NCBI GenBank assembly: GCA_964036045.1
Contig: OZ038378.1
Span: 57,071,498-57,135,497, forward strand
Length of the DNA: 64,000 bases
Origin: Eutreptiella sp. 'Long Island Sound 2002'
Lineage: Eukaryota; Euglenozoa; Euglenophyceae; Eutreptiales; Eutreptiaceae
Direction of reading: 5' to 3'
The notes beneath the pieces are model-generated. The model was given only the letters and a program-made list of their open reading frames with translations, was not told the origin of the DNA and searched no databases. This document shows, one piece after another, positions 1 to 11,838 of the stretch. Position 1 is the stretch's first letter. Each line of letters begins with the position of its first letter. The position numbers were made by a program, and so were the translations under genes.

Positions 1-296
1 TGAAGAACGCAAGGACAAATTTGAGTGCAAACTAGTATTTTGAACATTTCCAACGTTAAAGCCTCCTAAATATTTTGGCCCCCAGAAGAAAGCTTGTGTG
101 TGTTTGTGAGTGGTGATCGGAAGGGGGGGGGGGTGGCACCATTGTGACATAATCATTGTCGTATCTAATCCCCGACGATAAACACTTTCACTCATCCCTC
201 GGCATGTGCAAGAAAATCCACGCAGTACACTGATCAAAGGCTAACGCGTCCGGGGCTATTTCTAAGGAGCACAGGAGACCACATAAGAGTAAATCA

Positions 297-970
297 TATT
301 TTTTTTCCTACAGCCTCGGCGCATATTGAACAACATGGGTCCAAGGTGCACGTTGTTTCTGCAACAATATCCCTCCCCCTGGGTCCAGTGCCAGCCTTTC
401 ATCTGATTGTCATACCTCATATCTGCTAGGGCGGGCCCTGATGGAGACCAACCTAACTGCAAGGGGCACTCACGTGCAGGGCCTGGACTCATGGGATGCA
501 TACACAAGAGAGGGAGCATAATATTTGATACAGATAATTGTGCAGGGCTTAGGAATGCAGGGCCTGACACAAGTTGGAAAGCAGCTGCGGCGCCACGGCA
601 GCAGCGCCGTCGCGGGGCTACAGCCTGTGGTGGACTGCAAAGCGAAAGGGTGATGGGGCTCAGGGACTGTGCAGCAGTGACAGCACACAACCACATGTCT
701 GCAGCAGCCAGGGTAAGGGCTCGAGTCGAGTACATTGGTCTGCAGGCTGCGGTTGTAGGCCATGAGTAAGACAGACACCTCGCACACAGTCATCGGATCA
801 ATGATGATTTCCCGCACTTCTGCTGGATCCAGACCCAACTTTTCCAATATCCAATCAGTCCTGCGGCGGGTCTTGCCGGGGGCCCGAATGTAGTCTCCCA
901 ATACCCGCTCCTCTTCATGCCCATCATTGAACACCACAGTCACCTTCTTTGTGGACTTAGGAATGGTGCC
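297..970 (-). CDS. Candidate exons of an unrecognised spliced gene
   Basis: Two stretches read like protein. The better one runs from about 970 down to 735; it includes VTVVFNDGHEEERVLGDYI and then a charged stretch ending near MAYNRSLQTN. It has a possible acceptor (CACAG) at about 971 and a possible GT donor at about 733. A second stretch, about 422 to 297, holds GWHWTQGEGYCCRN and follows a CTAGCAG acceptor. The DNA between them has stops and no similar protein texture. Base composition here is less extreme than in the repeats on the right. I do not recognise a domain. The gene could be a host gene cut by the left edge of the window, or an old element. Exon limits are inference. Confidence 0.35.
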
Positions 971-1146
971 TGTGCCGGACAGAGATGCAGCACTCCAGTG
1001 GCACAGGAAACCTGGTGAATGACCATGGCAAAGAATTGCGTTTGGGGCGACTTAACTCACTTGAGCTCAAAGGGGATCAAGGTCTCCGGTGAAACGTTTG
1101 GGGGCCACAGCATTTATGACCCAAAACCATCCATCCGTCCATCCAA

Positions 1147-1245
1147 TTCTATTGCCTTCGGAAAGTCCACCTCGCAGAGAATCTACCCCAAGCAACACAC
1201 ACCCAAAATAGGGTAAAAACTACATAAACTACAAAAACTAACTAC
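1147..1245. repeat. ~100-bp inserted block, copy 1 of 4
   Basis: A block starting TCTATTGCCTTCGG and running through CACCTCGCAGAGAATCTACC to AAACTACATAAA interrupts the satellite. Copies begin at about 1147, 2085, 3673 and 5711. It replaces the C-run part of the unit, so it appears to be an alternative unit type rather than an independent element. Confidence 0.75.
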
Positions 1246-4200
1246 GGGCTAAAACATGCTTTACATATCTTGGATGGTCGTTTTAGGTGATCACAATATC
1301 AAAAAAAATAAGTTTCGGAAACTTCGATTTTTGAGCTGTATAGGCTGAAAACTGCAAAAGCAGGTTGCGTAATAATCCCGTTTGACCCCCCCCCCCCCCC
1401 GCCCCCAATACCCAAATAGGGTGAAAAACATATAAATACGGCCAAAAACATGCTTTACGTACCTTGGATGGTCATTTTAGGTGATCACGGTATCAAAAAA
1501 AAGTTTCAAAAACTTCGATTTTTTAGCTGTCTAGGGTGAAAAACTGCAGAAACAAGTTGCGCACCAATCGCTTGGGAGACCCCCCCCCACGGCGCCCAAT
1601 ACCCAAATAAGGTGAAAAACACGTAAATACGGCCTAACGCGTGCTTTAAATACCTTGGATGGTCATTTTAGGTGATCACAATACCAAAAAAAAGTTTCAA
1701 CAACTTCGATTTTTGAGCTGTCCAAGGTGAAAAACTGCATCAGCAGGCCGTGCAAAGGCCCATTCACTGATTTAAGCCATTATTGGTGGAAACAAGCATT
1801 TGGCGTCTTGGGCAAGGGCTTTGACCGGCCCTCGGCAAGGCTACAGACTGCAAAAAACGTCCTTCCGTATCCTAGTAGGCATATAATGTCACAACATCCC
1901 CACTCACACCCCTCAGAGTGGGTAGCACGGGGTCACCGAGGTCGCCAAAACCACCAACATAGTAAAAATGGCTGAAAAATACATAAACTGCATTAGCGCT
2001 CGTCCCACTCCAGCCCATACAAACCCCATGGAGTCGGAGCCCGGAAACACTTTTTCGGCTCAAAATCGAAAAAAGCCGAAAATTTCTATTGCCTTCGGCA
2101 AGTCCACCTCGCAGAGAATCTACCCCGAGCAACACACACCCAAAATAGGGTGGAAACTACATAAATACGGGCTAAAACATGCTTTACATACCTTGGGTGG
2201 TGATTTTGGGTGGTCACAATATTAGAAAAACAAGTTTCCAAAACTTCGATTTTTGAGCTGCCCACCGTGAAAAACCGCATAAGCAGGTTGTGTACCAATC
2301 CCTTGGGAGACCCTCCCCCCCTTGGACCTAATACCCAAATAGGGTGAAAAACCTGTAAATACAGCCTAAAACATGCTCTACATACCTTGGATGGTCCTTT
2401 TAGGTGATCATGGTATCAAAAAAATAAGTTTCGAAAACTTCGATTTTTGAGCTGCCCACCGTGAAAAACTGCATAAGCAGGTTGTGTACCAATCCCTTGG
2501 GAGACCCTCCCCCCCTTGGACCTAATACCCAAATAGGGTGAAAAACATGTAAATACAGCCTAAAACATGCTTTACATACCTTGGATGGTCCTTTTAGGTG
2601 ATCATGGTATCAAAAAAATAAGTTTCAAAAACTTCGATTTTTGAGCTGCCCACCGTGAAAAACTGCATAAGCAGGTTGTGTACCAATCCCTTGGGAGACC
2701 CTCCCCCCCTGGACCTAATACCCAAATAGGGTGAAAAACATGTAAATACAGGCTAAAACATGCTTTACATACCTTGGATGGTAATTTTAGGTGATCATGG
2801 TATCAAAAAAATAAGTTTCGAAAACTTCGAATTTTGAGCTGCCCAGGTTGAAAAACTGCATAAGCAAGTTGTGTACCAATCTCTTGGGAGCCCCCCCCCC
2901 CCCCCCCGGTGCGGCCAATACCCAAATAGGGTGAAAAACATATAAATACGGCCTAAAACATGCTTTACATACCTTGGATGGTCATTTTAGGTGATCACGA
3001 TATCAAAAAAGTGAGTTTCGACAACTTCGACTTTTGAGCTGCCCACAGTGAGAAACTGCATAAGCAGGTTGTGTACCAATCCCTTGGGAGACCCCCCCCC
3101 CCTGCACTTAATACCCAAATAGGGCGAAAATCATGTAAATACGGCCTAAAACATGCTTTACATACCTTGGATGGTCCTATTGTGTGGTCACAATAGCATA
3201 CAAATCAGTTTCGAAAACTTCGATTTTAGAGCTGCCCACGGTGAAAAACTTCAGGTTGTGTACCAATCTCTTGGGAGCCCCCCCCCCCCCCCCCCCGGTG
3301 CGGCCAATACCCAAATAGGGTGAAAAACACGTAAATACAGCCTAAAACATGCTTTACATACCTTGGATGGTCATTTCAGGTGACCACGATATCAAAAAAG
3401 TGAGTTTCAAAAGCTTCGACTTTTGAGCTGCCCACGGTGAAAAACTGCATAGGCAGGTTGTGTACCAATTGGGAGACCGGGAAGGAATGCTGGGCTATGG
3501 TGCGTGAGCACAAGACGCGATCAGCACAAAGCGCAGAAAGAAATTGGAGGGGGGGACCCGGCCCCCGGACCTAATACCCAAATCGTGTGAAAAACACGTA
3601 AATACGGCCTAAAACATGCTTTATACACCTTGGATGGTCATTTTGAGTGGTCACAAAATCAAAAACACAACTTCTATTGCCTTCGGCAAGTCCACCTCGC
3701 AGAGAATCTACCCCGAGCAACACACACCCAAAATAGGGTGGAAACTACATAAATACGGGCTGAAACATGCTTTAAATACCTGGGATGATCATTTCAGGTG
3801 ATCACGGTATCAAAAAAACAAGTTTCGAAAAGCTCGATTTTTGAGCAGCCTAGGGTGAAAAACATAAGCAGGTTGTGTACCAATCCCTTGGGAGCCCCCC
3901 CCCCCCCCCCCGCACCTAATACCCAAATAGGGTGAAAAACCCGTACATACGGCCTAAAACATGATTTACATACCTTGGATGGTCATTTTACGTGGTCACA
4001 ATATCAAAAAAACAAGTTTCAAACACTTCGATTTTTGAGTTGCCCACCGTGGAAAACTGCATAAGCAAGTTGTGTACCAATCCCTTGGGAGCCCCCCCCC
4101 CCCCCCCCCCGCACCTAATACCCAAACAGGGTGAAAAACATGTAAATACAGCCTAGCTTGGATGATCATTTTGAGTGGTCGCAACATCAAAAAAAAAAGT

Positions 4201-4534
4201 TTCAAAAACTTCGATTTTTGAGCTGCCCAGTGTGAAAAATTGCACGAGCAGGTTGTGTACCAATCACTTGGGAGACCCCCCCCCCGCGCACCTAATACCC
4301 AAATAGGGTGAAAAACATGTAACTACGGCCTCAAACATGCTTTACATGGCTTGGATGGTCATTTTAGGTGGTCACAACATCAAAAAACAAGTTTCCAAAA
4401 CTTCGATTTTTGAGCTGCCCAGGGTGAAAAACTGCATCAGTAGGTTGTGTACCAATCCCTTGGGAGACCCCCCCCCCCCGGCACCTAATACCCAAATAGG
4501 GTGAAAAACGCGTAAATACGGCCTAAAACATGCT

Positions 4535-5430
4535 TTACATACCTTGGATGGTCATTTCAGGTGGCCACAATATCAAAAAAAAAGTTTCCAAAACTTCGAT
4601 TTTTGAGCTGTCCAGAGTGAAAAACTGCATCAGCAGGTTGTGTACCAACCCATTCACTAGCCCATTATTGGTGGAAACAGCCATTTCGCGTCTTTGGCAC
4701 GCGTTGTGAACGGCCCTAAGCAAGGCTAGAGACTGCAAAAAACGTCCTTTCATATCCTAGTAGGCATATACTGTCACAATATCCCCACTCACACCCCTCA
4801 GAGTGGGTACCACGGGGTCACCGAGGTCGCCAAAACCGCCAACATAGCAAAAATGGCTGAAAAGTGCATAAACAGCAGTCATAAAAAGCATTGCATAAAA
4901 AGCGCTTATCCCACTCCGCCCCATACAAACCCCATGGAGTCGGGACCCGGAAACGCTTTTTCGGCTCAAAATCGAAAAAGACCAAAAGATTCATGATTTT
5001 CGACCCAAAAAAAGGGGGGGGTCATTTTTTCGACATTTTTGACCCCCCCCCCCCCCGGCCCCCCGGCCCCCCCTCCAAAAAGTGGGTTTCAAGTGGGGGG
5101 GGTCTGGGGGGGTCCGGACCAAAAACTCATTGGGGGATGCGTTTATTGGACAAAAAAATGATTCTACAAGGGGTTGAACTAATAATTCAACCCCTTGGGG
5201 TAGGGTACGCGAATAGCCCCAAAAAGGCCAAAATGGGGGGGTATGTGGCGTTTTCCCCTATATACGCCTGCCTGGCTTTGATCTAACAACCTCTGCGAGG
5301 TGATTTCGAAAACTTCCATTTTTGAGCTGCCCAGGGTGAAAAGCTGCATAAGCAAGTTGTGTACCAATCCGTTGCCCTCCCCCCCCCCCCCCCCCGGACC
5401 TAATACCCAAATAGGATGAAAAACACGCAA
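4535..5430. repeat. Composite satellite unit, copy 1
   Basis: This longer unit carries CCCATTCACTAGCCCATTAT, a GTCACCGAGGTCGCC block, a C-run, and AAGGGGTTGAACTAATAATT. Further copies follow at about 6010-6890 and, shortened, at 7110-7625; an older relative lies at 1727-2100. Spacing of the CCCATTCAC motif is about 1471 bp (4650 to 6121) and then about 1103 bp. Copies 1 and 2 are almost identical, so this is a recent amplification. Confidence 0.8.
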
Positions 5431-6009
5431 ATACGGCCTAAAATATGCTTTACATACCTTGGATGGTCATTTTAGGTGGTCACAACGTCAACAAAAAAAG
5501 TTTCAAAAACTTCGATTTTTCAGCTGCCTGGGGTGAAAAACTGCACAAGCAGGTTGTGTACCAATCTCTTGGGAGACCCCCCCCATGCGGCCAATACTCA
5601 AATCGGGTGAAAAACATGTAAACACAGCCTGAAACATGCTTTACATACCTTGGATGATCATTTTTTGAGTGGTCAGAATGTCAAAAAAACAAAGTTCGAA
5701 AACACCAAATTCTATTGCCTTTGGCAAGTCCAACTCGCAAAGAATCTACCCCGAGCAACACACACCCAAAATAGGGTGGAGACTACATAAATACGGGCTA
5801 AAACATGCTTTACATACCTTGGATGATCATTTTTGGTGATCACGGTATCAAAAAAAAAGTTTCGAAAACCTCAATTTTTGAGCTGCTTGTGGTGAAAAAC
5901 TGTGTAAGCAGGTTGTGTACCAATCCCTTGGAAGCCCCCCCCCCCCCCCCGAAACCTGACACCCAAATAGGGTGAAAAACACGTAAATACGGCCTAAAAC
6001 ATGCTTTAG

Positions 6010-7625
6010 ATAGCTTGGATGGTCAATTTAGGTGGTCACAATATCAAAAAAACAAGTTTCGAAAACTTCGATTTTTGAGCTGCCCAGGGTGAAAAACTGC
6101 ACAAGCAGGTTGTGTACCTGCCCATTCACTAGCCCATTATTGGTGGAAACAGCCATTTCGCGTCTTTGGCACGCGTTGTGAACGGCCCTAAGCAAGGCTA
6201 GAGACTGCAAAAAAGTCCTTCCGTACCCTAGTAGGCATATACTGTCACAATATCCCCACTCACACCCCTCAAAGTGGGTACCACGGGGTCACCGAGGTCG
6301 CCAAAACCGCCAACATACCAAAAATGGCTGAAAAGTGCATAAACAGCAGTCATAAAAAGCATTGCATAAAAAGCGCTCATCCCACTCCGCCCCATACAAA
6401 CCCCATGGAGTCGGGACCCGGAAACGCTTTTTCGGCTCAAAATCGAAAAAGACCAAAAGATTCATGATTTTCGACCCAAAAAAAAGGGGGGGTCATTTTT
6501 TCGACATTTTTGACCCCCCCCCCCCCCCGGCCCCCCACCCCCCCCTCCAAAAAGTGGGTTTCAAGTGGGGGGGGTTTGGGGGGGTCCGGACCAAAAACTC
6601 ATTGGGGGATGCCTTTATTGGACAAAAAAATGATTCTACAAGGGGTTGAACTAATAATTCAACCCCTTGGGGTAGGGTACGCGAATAGCCCCAAAAAGGC
6701 CAAAATGGGGGGGTATGTGGCGTTTTCCCCTATATACGCCTGCCTGGCTTTGATCTAACAACCTCTGCGAGGTGATTTCGAAAACTTCCATTTTTGAGCT
6801 GCCCAGGGTGAAAAGCTGCATAAGCAGGTTGTGTACCAATCCGTTGCCCCCCCCCCCCCCCGGACCTAATACCCAAATAGGATGAAAAACACGCAAATAC
6901 GGCCCAAAATATGCTTTACATACCTTGGATGTTCATTTTAGGTGGTCACAACGTCAACAAAAAAAGTTTCAAAAACTTCGATTTTTCAGCTGCTTGTGGT
7001 GAAAAACTGCACAAGCAGGTTGTGTACCAATCTCTTGGGAGACCCCCCCCATGCGGCCAATACCCAAATAGGGTGAAAAACATGTAAAGACAGCCTAAAA
7101 CATGCTTTAGATAGCTTGGATGGTCATTTTAGGTGGTCACAATATCAAAAAAACAAGTTTCGAAAACTTCGATTTTTGAGCTGCCCAGGGTGAAAAACTG
7201 CATCAGCAGGTTGTGTACCTCCCCATTCACTAGCCCATTATTGGTGGAAACAGCCATTTCGCGTCTTTGGCACGCGTTGTGAACGGCCCTAAGCAAGGCT
7301 AGAGACTGCAAAAAACGTCCTTCCGTATCCTAGTAGGCATATACTGTCACAATATCCCCACTCACACCCCTCAGAGTGGGTACCACGGGGTCACCGAGGT
7401 CGCCAAAACCGCCAACATACCAAAAATGGCTGAAAAGTGCATAAACAGCAGTCATAAAAAGCATTGCATAAAAAGCGCTCATCCCACTCCGCCCCATACA
7501 AACCCCATGGAGTCGGGACCCGGAAACACTTTTTCGGCTCAAAATCGAAAAAGACCAAAAGATTCATGATTTTCGACCCAAAAAAAAGGGGGGTCATTTC
7601 TTCGAAATTTTTGACCCCCCCGGCC
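6010..7625. repeat. Composite satellite units, copies 2 and 3
   Basis: Copy 2 (about 6010-6890) matches 4535-5430 nearly base for base, apart from C-run lengths. Copy 3 (about 7110-7625) matches up to the C-run at about 7615, then switches abruptly to a different sequence that opens the next repeat block. The switch point is a junction worth noting as a possible insertion edge. Confidence 0.8.
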
Positions 7626-7649
7626 CCCCACCCCCCCAAGCTATGGGTA

Positions 7650-8205
7650 TAAAGTCTGAAGTCTGAAGTCTGATTTGGCATGTCGTGTTGCGGACCCACA
7701 TTAGAGCACATCCAAGCAAAAGTCTGATAAAAGTGCAAAAGTGCAGCCTCCCCCCCCCCCCCCCCACACACACAGGCACTTGATTTCAGGAAAATGGTTA
7801 TAACAGTGCAAACCCCCCCCCCCAAGACACATAGCAACTTCACAGGAAAATGGGGATAAAAGTGCAATACCCCACCCCCCATAGACACACAGGAACTTGA
7901 CCTCGGGAAAATTGTGCGTCAGGGAAAATAGGTTGGAATGGAAAATGTGGAGAAGGGAACACTAGGAAAAGTCTGATACAAGGCCCCGCCCCCAAAACAC
8001 ACGACCATTCAGTTCAAGAAAATGATGGGTTGGGTTGGGGGGAAAACGGGGTTTGAAAATGCGGAAAAGGCAATTCTGGGAACAATGTGGCACAAGTACC
8101 CCCCCCCCCAAAAAAAAAACACCCATACCTCTTGGAAAATGGGGCGTTGGGGAAAATGTGGGAAAAGGGAAAACCAAGGGAACTGGGAAAACGTTACATA
8201 CTGAT
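7650..8205. repeat. C-run-rich ~63-bp tandem repeats
   Basis: About three copies between 7735 and 7925 share a GACACATAG-type motif, an AACTTCAC-type motif, CAGGAAAATGG, ATAAAAGTGCAA and a C-run. More diverged copies with GGAAAATG continue to 8200. The reverse complement of this block is present at 41,930-42,290. Together they flank 8.2-41.9 kb in inverted orientation. No gene is seen. Confidence 0.75.
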
Positions 8206-8301
8206 GCTTGCTAATGTATCAATGGACCTGCAGAGAAGGAGAACATGGGGATTGGCACAGCAGGCATGCAAAAGCACAAGACCACTGCAACCCCAACACT
8301 G

Positions 8302-11300
8302 TCATTCATCAATGAGTCCGTCCATGTCATCCACCAGCACTTGGGAACATGGTTGTGAGCTGCTGGGAGGTGCAGCAGAACGGGTAACACGATCCGTTGG
8401 GGGGACCCAGTCACAGTCCATCTGGGCTAGCAAAGGCAACACCTCTTGCATAGCAAGTTCTCGGGCTTCTCCCCGGGTCTTGCTATTTGGCACCTTCACA
8501 CCCATGCTTGCCAAGCAATCACAGATGCGAGCGCATGTCCAGTCACGCAATGTGCCTGATTTTGCAGCACATACCAACTTGGCCTGTGCACGGGCCAAGG
8601 CACGCTTTGGGTCGGACTTCCGCGGTGCCACTGCCTCCTCTTCACTATTGTTTTCAGCAGCCTCAGCTGCATCATCCACAACCTGCACCACTGCCTCACC
8701 ACACGGTCTTGGATCCTTGACGAAGCATGTATGGCAAACCAGACATGTGTTGCACCAGATGCGCACAGATTGCCTGCACATTGCACAGTCCATGCCCCTT
8801 CGGAAAGTGAAGAAGTCATGGTTGCCACCATGCTGAGCAGGACTACCATCTGGTTCGACCAAAGTGCCCTCAGTGTGCTCAGACGGGGCTTGTCGGTCAG
8901 CGCGTCTGCGTGTTGCGCCTTGACAAGCCAGTGGCACTTCCGACCCCCCAAAAGATGGCAAAATGTCACCATCGTCTGCCACTGCAGCCTCCCCTTCCAG
9001 GCACTGCAACATGGCCGCTTCCAGTGATGTACGCGGATCAATGCGATGCGAAACCCTATGCCGGGGACGCACATCGAAGCGTGCATTGGCTGCCAGCTTG
9101 CTGGCTACCTCGACACCCTGCCCCTTCGCCCACTGCCGCAAAGGTGGCAGATTACAATGCAGAGCCATGCACATGCTAAGGACATGTGTGTCCTCCATAT
9201 CATGCATACTGTTGGTGAACCTCCCACGCAACGAAATGGCACGCTCAACAGCAGCCTCAGCAGGGCAATATGTGCGCAGCAATGCCAAAACACGCCAAAC
9301 ATTCACCCATTGGACATGCTCCCGCTCCGGCGTCAAGGCCTCCCACATCCGGGACATGGGGGTCTTGGCGAAGGTCCGAACGACATGCTCCTTGAAGGAT
9401 TCCCACTCTTCCAATGCACGAGCATCATTAACATGCGCAGCTGCCAGTTCAGCATGGTGTGTGCCCATGAACTGCTTCAGCAGATCCACTCCAAATGTGG
9501 CTCGATCAGCCGCTGGTAGAGCGAGCCAACGGCCGTGGTCAAGCAACACAGCACACTCAAGAACACCCCGGGGGTCAATGGTACCCTGTCCCTCCCTAAT
9601 GCCAGCAAGCAGTGTGTCTGTGACTGCCCGTGCCTCTGTGGCTGGAAAAGGGGGGCTGGTTGTGCACCTCTGGCCATCGGCATCACACCGGACCAATTCA
9701 ACGCCATGCCATGCACCTGTCACAGTTTGCTCTTTGAATTGAGTCCACCCTGGCCCCTCCTCCCTCGCCACCTTTTCCACCCGTGCCTGTAACATTTCGG
9801 TTGCCTTGGTCAAGTGGGCACTTGTTGGTGCATGCAACTGTGCAACGTTGTTGAAGCTGCGCGTACCATGTAGTATGTCCCCATATACCACTGCCCATGA
9901 CAGCAAACCTGCATCATGGCAATCCTGCCACACATCCTCCTCCTTGGTGGTGAGGTGCGTTTTGGAATCCAAATGCCTCGCCACCCATGGCACATTGGCC
10001 AAGAACACCTTGTTGCGACGGGCATTTGCCTCGGACCACCGGATACGGTGACTAGCAGGGATCAAACGCAACCCGCTGCGTGTATCTGGTCTGGTGTTCT
10101 CTTGGACACACCTCTCGAGGTCCTTCCACTGGCGCGCACCGTTGTACAATGCACGTTGGCGACCCACAGCTGCCAGGTAGTCAGCATGCACTTGGCCGGC
10201 AGCCTCCAAGGCAAGGCCTAGCTTGCGCTGGACCACATGGCATGGCTCACCCAAGGGGGTTAGCAAGCACAGCCACTTCACAAGCATGGCAAACACATTG
10301 TGCTCCATTGCCGACACATCAACAGCTTGCCTTGCAGTGGCACCACGCACACCAAGGTTAGAGGCACCATCCACCGCAAAAGCCACAACCTTCTGAGCCC
10401 ACCAGGCACGATCAGGCATCCGGGACAGCAGCACTGCCTGCACCTGTGCCGTCACCTCTTGTGCCTCCCCTGAAGGCACATCCACCACACCAAGGAACAC
10501 CTCACACATTCCCCCCGGCCCAGTGCCTGGAAAGAGGAGCAGGATGGCATACTCATTGATGCGATGCCGTTGCCGGTCAGATCCATCCAACAACAAGGCA
10601 ATGAACAATGCCCTTTGCAAGGTCTCTGACACACCATCTTGCATGGCGCCATGCATTGCGACCATGGCCCTCTCAACTATCCATCGCCGAGAGGCATGAT
10701 GGCCCGGTTCGGAGGTAAACGCACAATGCAGAAGAATGCGTTCACTGATTGCACGGATGGATGTGCACATGCGGAGGCCAATGTACACCTCCACCAAGCG
10801 CGACAAAATGGTTGCCACCGCATCGCTCATAGGTACACCGAGGTCCATGCCCTCACCCCTAATGAACACAGTGCTCCTCTCTGCCACATTGACTGCACAT
10901 GCAGATGCAGATGCACTGGGGCACAGTGCCCGAAAACGTTCTGCACAATGCACCCGGAAACTCTCCTCAGCGGCCAAGTGGTGGCGGCGTGGATTATCAA
11001 TTTTCTTGCGGCTGCTGGTCGTGCCACGTGACACACCAAGGTGACCCTCCAGGACATCTTTACGCCATCCCTTTGGTGTAGCAATCATCATACGCATGCC
11101 CATGCCATATGTCCCATTCACCAAGGCTGCAGCAGCCTTCGGTGGCCGCTTCACCCCAAGACAATCCGTTTCGACAGCCCATGAACAACATATGCACATT
11201 ACACCCCCTTGAACAGTGAACTGCAACTGCCAATGCTCATCCACAAACGCTTGCAGTGTCTTTGGCCCTGCTGTCTGTTGCCTGGGGGCTGCCCCCATCA

Positions 11301-11838
11301 TCACAGAAAAAGCATTGCTCCCCGTTGCTGCCAATGCAGCAGATCGGGCTCTATCCTGTTCTATGGACTCAGAAACAGACCGGTGTGACATGCCCTGACC
11401 TGCATGCCTCTCATCCCACTCCTTCGCATGACGTGCTCGGAGATGAGCCTGGTGGGCTTGCACACGGACCTGCAGATGCTGTTTCACCCGTACCCTTTGC
11501 TTTTGTACAAGCTTTGCCACAGCTTCAATAAACTCGGGGGTGGGCTGCACATCCCCCACATGTGTGGTATATCCGGGGTCACCCGTTGGCAGCGCCATGG
11601 CTGGCAACTGGGTGTTACTTGGCACGCTCGGGGCATGCCTGTTGACAGTTGGTGTTGCAAACTGTGAGGGGGAGGGTTGTGCGTCCCCAGTGTGGTTGGT
11701 AGAGTCTGGGTCACCTGTTGCCAGCGCCATGGCTCGCAACGGGGTGATACTTGGCATGCTCCGGGCATGCCTGTCGACAGTTGTTGCTACAGACTGAGGG
11801 GGGCCATCACGTACACCACGATTGCTTTGTGAACCGCC
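8302..11838 (-). CDS. hAT-superfamily transposase, ZNF862-like (C-terminal part of a polyprotein)
   Basis: Minus-strand frame of 1151 codons from the ATG at 11757, ending in TGA. Residue numbers count from that ATG. A BED/TTF-like zinc finger lies at about 190-275 (CICC, then paired histidines in RRHHLAAEE). The RNase H-like core shows LLLDGSDRQ at about 390 and AFAVDGASN at about 460, followed by CHVVQRKLGLALE at about 505, which is the usual C-H-L block of this family. The hATC dimerisation region is at about 830-870 (YCPAEAAVERAISLRGRF). A cysteine cluster (CAMC, CNTC, CHTC) at about 985-1010 and a SAP-like stretch near 1060-1110 follow. The frame stays open upstream of the ATG to a TAG at 11839 and beyond it into the USP, so the ATG need not be the start. 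Expected role: cut-and-paste DNA transposition. The order of motifs and intact length argue that it is, or recently was, functional. Confidence 0.8.
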   Translation of the reverse strand, partial: GGSQSNRGVRDGPPQSVATTVDRHARSMPSITPLRAMALATGDPDSTNHTGDAQPSPSQFATPTVNRHAPSVPSNTQLPAMALPTGDPGYTTHVGDVQPTPEFIEAVAKLVQKQRVRVKQHLQVRVQAHQAHLRARHAKEWDERHAGQGMSHRSVSESIEQDRARSAALAATGSNAFSVMMGAAPRQQTAGPKTLQAFVDEHWQLQFTVQGGVMCICCSWAVETDCLGVKRPPKAAAALVNGTYGMGMRMMIATPKGWRKDVLEGHLGVSRGTTSSRKKIDNPRRHHLAAEESFRVHCAERFRALCPSASASACAVNVAERSTVFIRGEGMDLGVPMSDAVATILSRLVEVYIGLRMCTSIRAISERILLHCAFTSEPGHHASRRWIVERAMVAMHGAMQDGVSETLQRALFIALLLDGSDRQRHRINEYAILLLFPGTGPGGMCEVFLGVVDVPSGEAQEVTAQVQAVLLSRMPDRAWWAQKVVAFAVDGASNLGVRGATARQAVDVSAMEHNVFAMLVKWLCLLTPLGEPCHVVQRKLGLALEAAGQVHADYLAAVGRQRALYNGARQWKDLERCVQENTRPDTRSGLRLIPASHRIRWSEANARRNKVFLANVPWVARHLDSKTHLTTKEEDVWQDCHDAGLLSWAVVYGDILHGTRSFNNVAQLHAPTSAHLTKATEMLQARVEKVAREEGPGWTQFKEQTVTGAWHGVELVRCDADGQRCTTSPPFPATEARAVTDTLLAGIREGQGTIDPRGVLECAVLLDHGRWLALPAADRATFGVDLLKQFMGTHHAELAAAHVNDARALEEWESFKEHVVRTFAKTPMSRMWEALTPEREHVQWVNVWRVLALLRTYCPAEAAVERAISLRGRFTNSMHDMEDTHVLSMCMALHCNLPPLRQWAKGQGVEVASKLAANARFDVRPRHRVSHRIDPRTSLEAAMLQCLEGEAAVADDGDILPSFGGSEVPLACQGATRRRADRQAPSEHTEGTLVEPDGSPAQHGGNHDFFTFRRGMDCAMCRQSVRIWCNTCLVCHTCFVKDPRPCGEAVVQVVDDAAEAAENNSEEEAVAPRKSDPKRALARAQAKLVCAAKSGTLRDWTCARICDCLASMGVKVPNSKTRGEARELAMQEVLPLLAQMDCDWVPPTDRVTRSAAPPSSSQPCSQVLVDDMDGLIDE

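Larger units (their letters stand above)
1080..7650. repeat. ~194-bp satellite array with composite units
   Basis: The unit recurs every 187-200 bp, measured from successive GTTGTGTACCAAT motifs at 2287, 2481, 2675, 2868, 3068 and 3255. Each unit holds, in order, a C-run of 7-20 bases, ACCCAAATAGGGTGAAAAAC, ACATGCTTTACATACCTTGG, a GATCAC/GGTCAC box, AACTTCGATTTTTGAGCTG and a tail with AAAACTGCATAAGCAGG. Much of the length variation is in the C-run. The array has no believable ORF; long open frames over C-runs give proline or glycine strings only. The same family returns at 42.29-43.26 kb. Confidence 0.9.

Noticed and set aside
4891-6758. Frames with long proline strings in the satellite
   Set aside because: They are produced by C-runs within the repeat unit and are copied with it.
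8963-9742. Plus-strand open frame of 259 codons
   Set aside because: It is antisense to the transposase, which has recognisable motifs throughout this interval.
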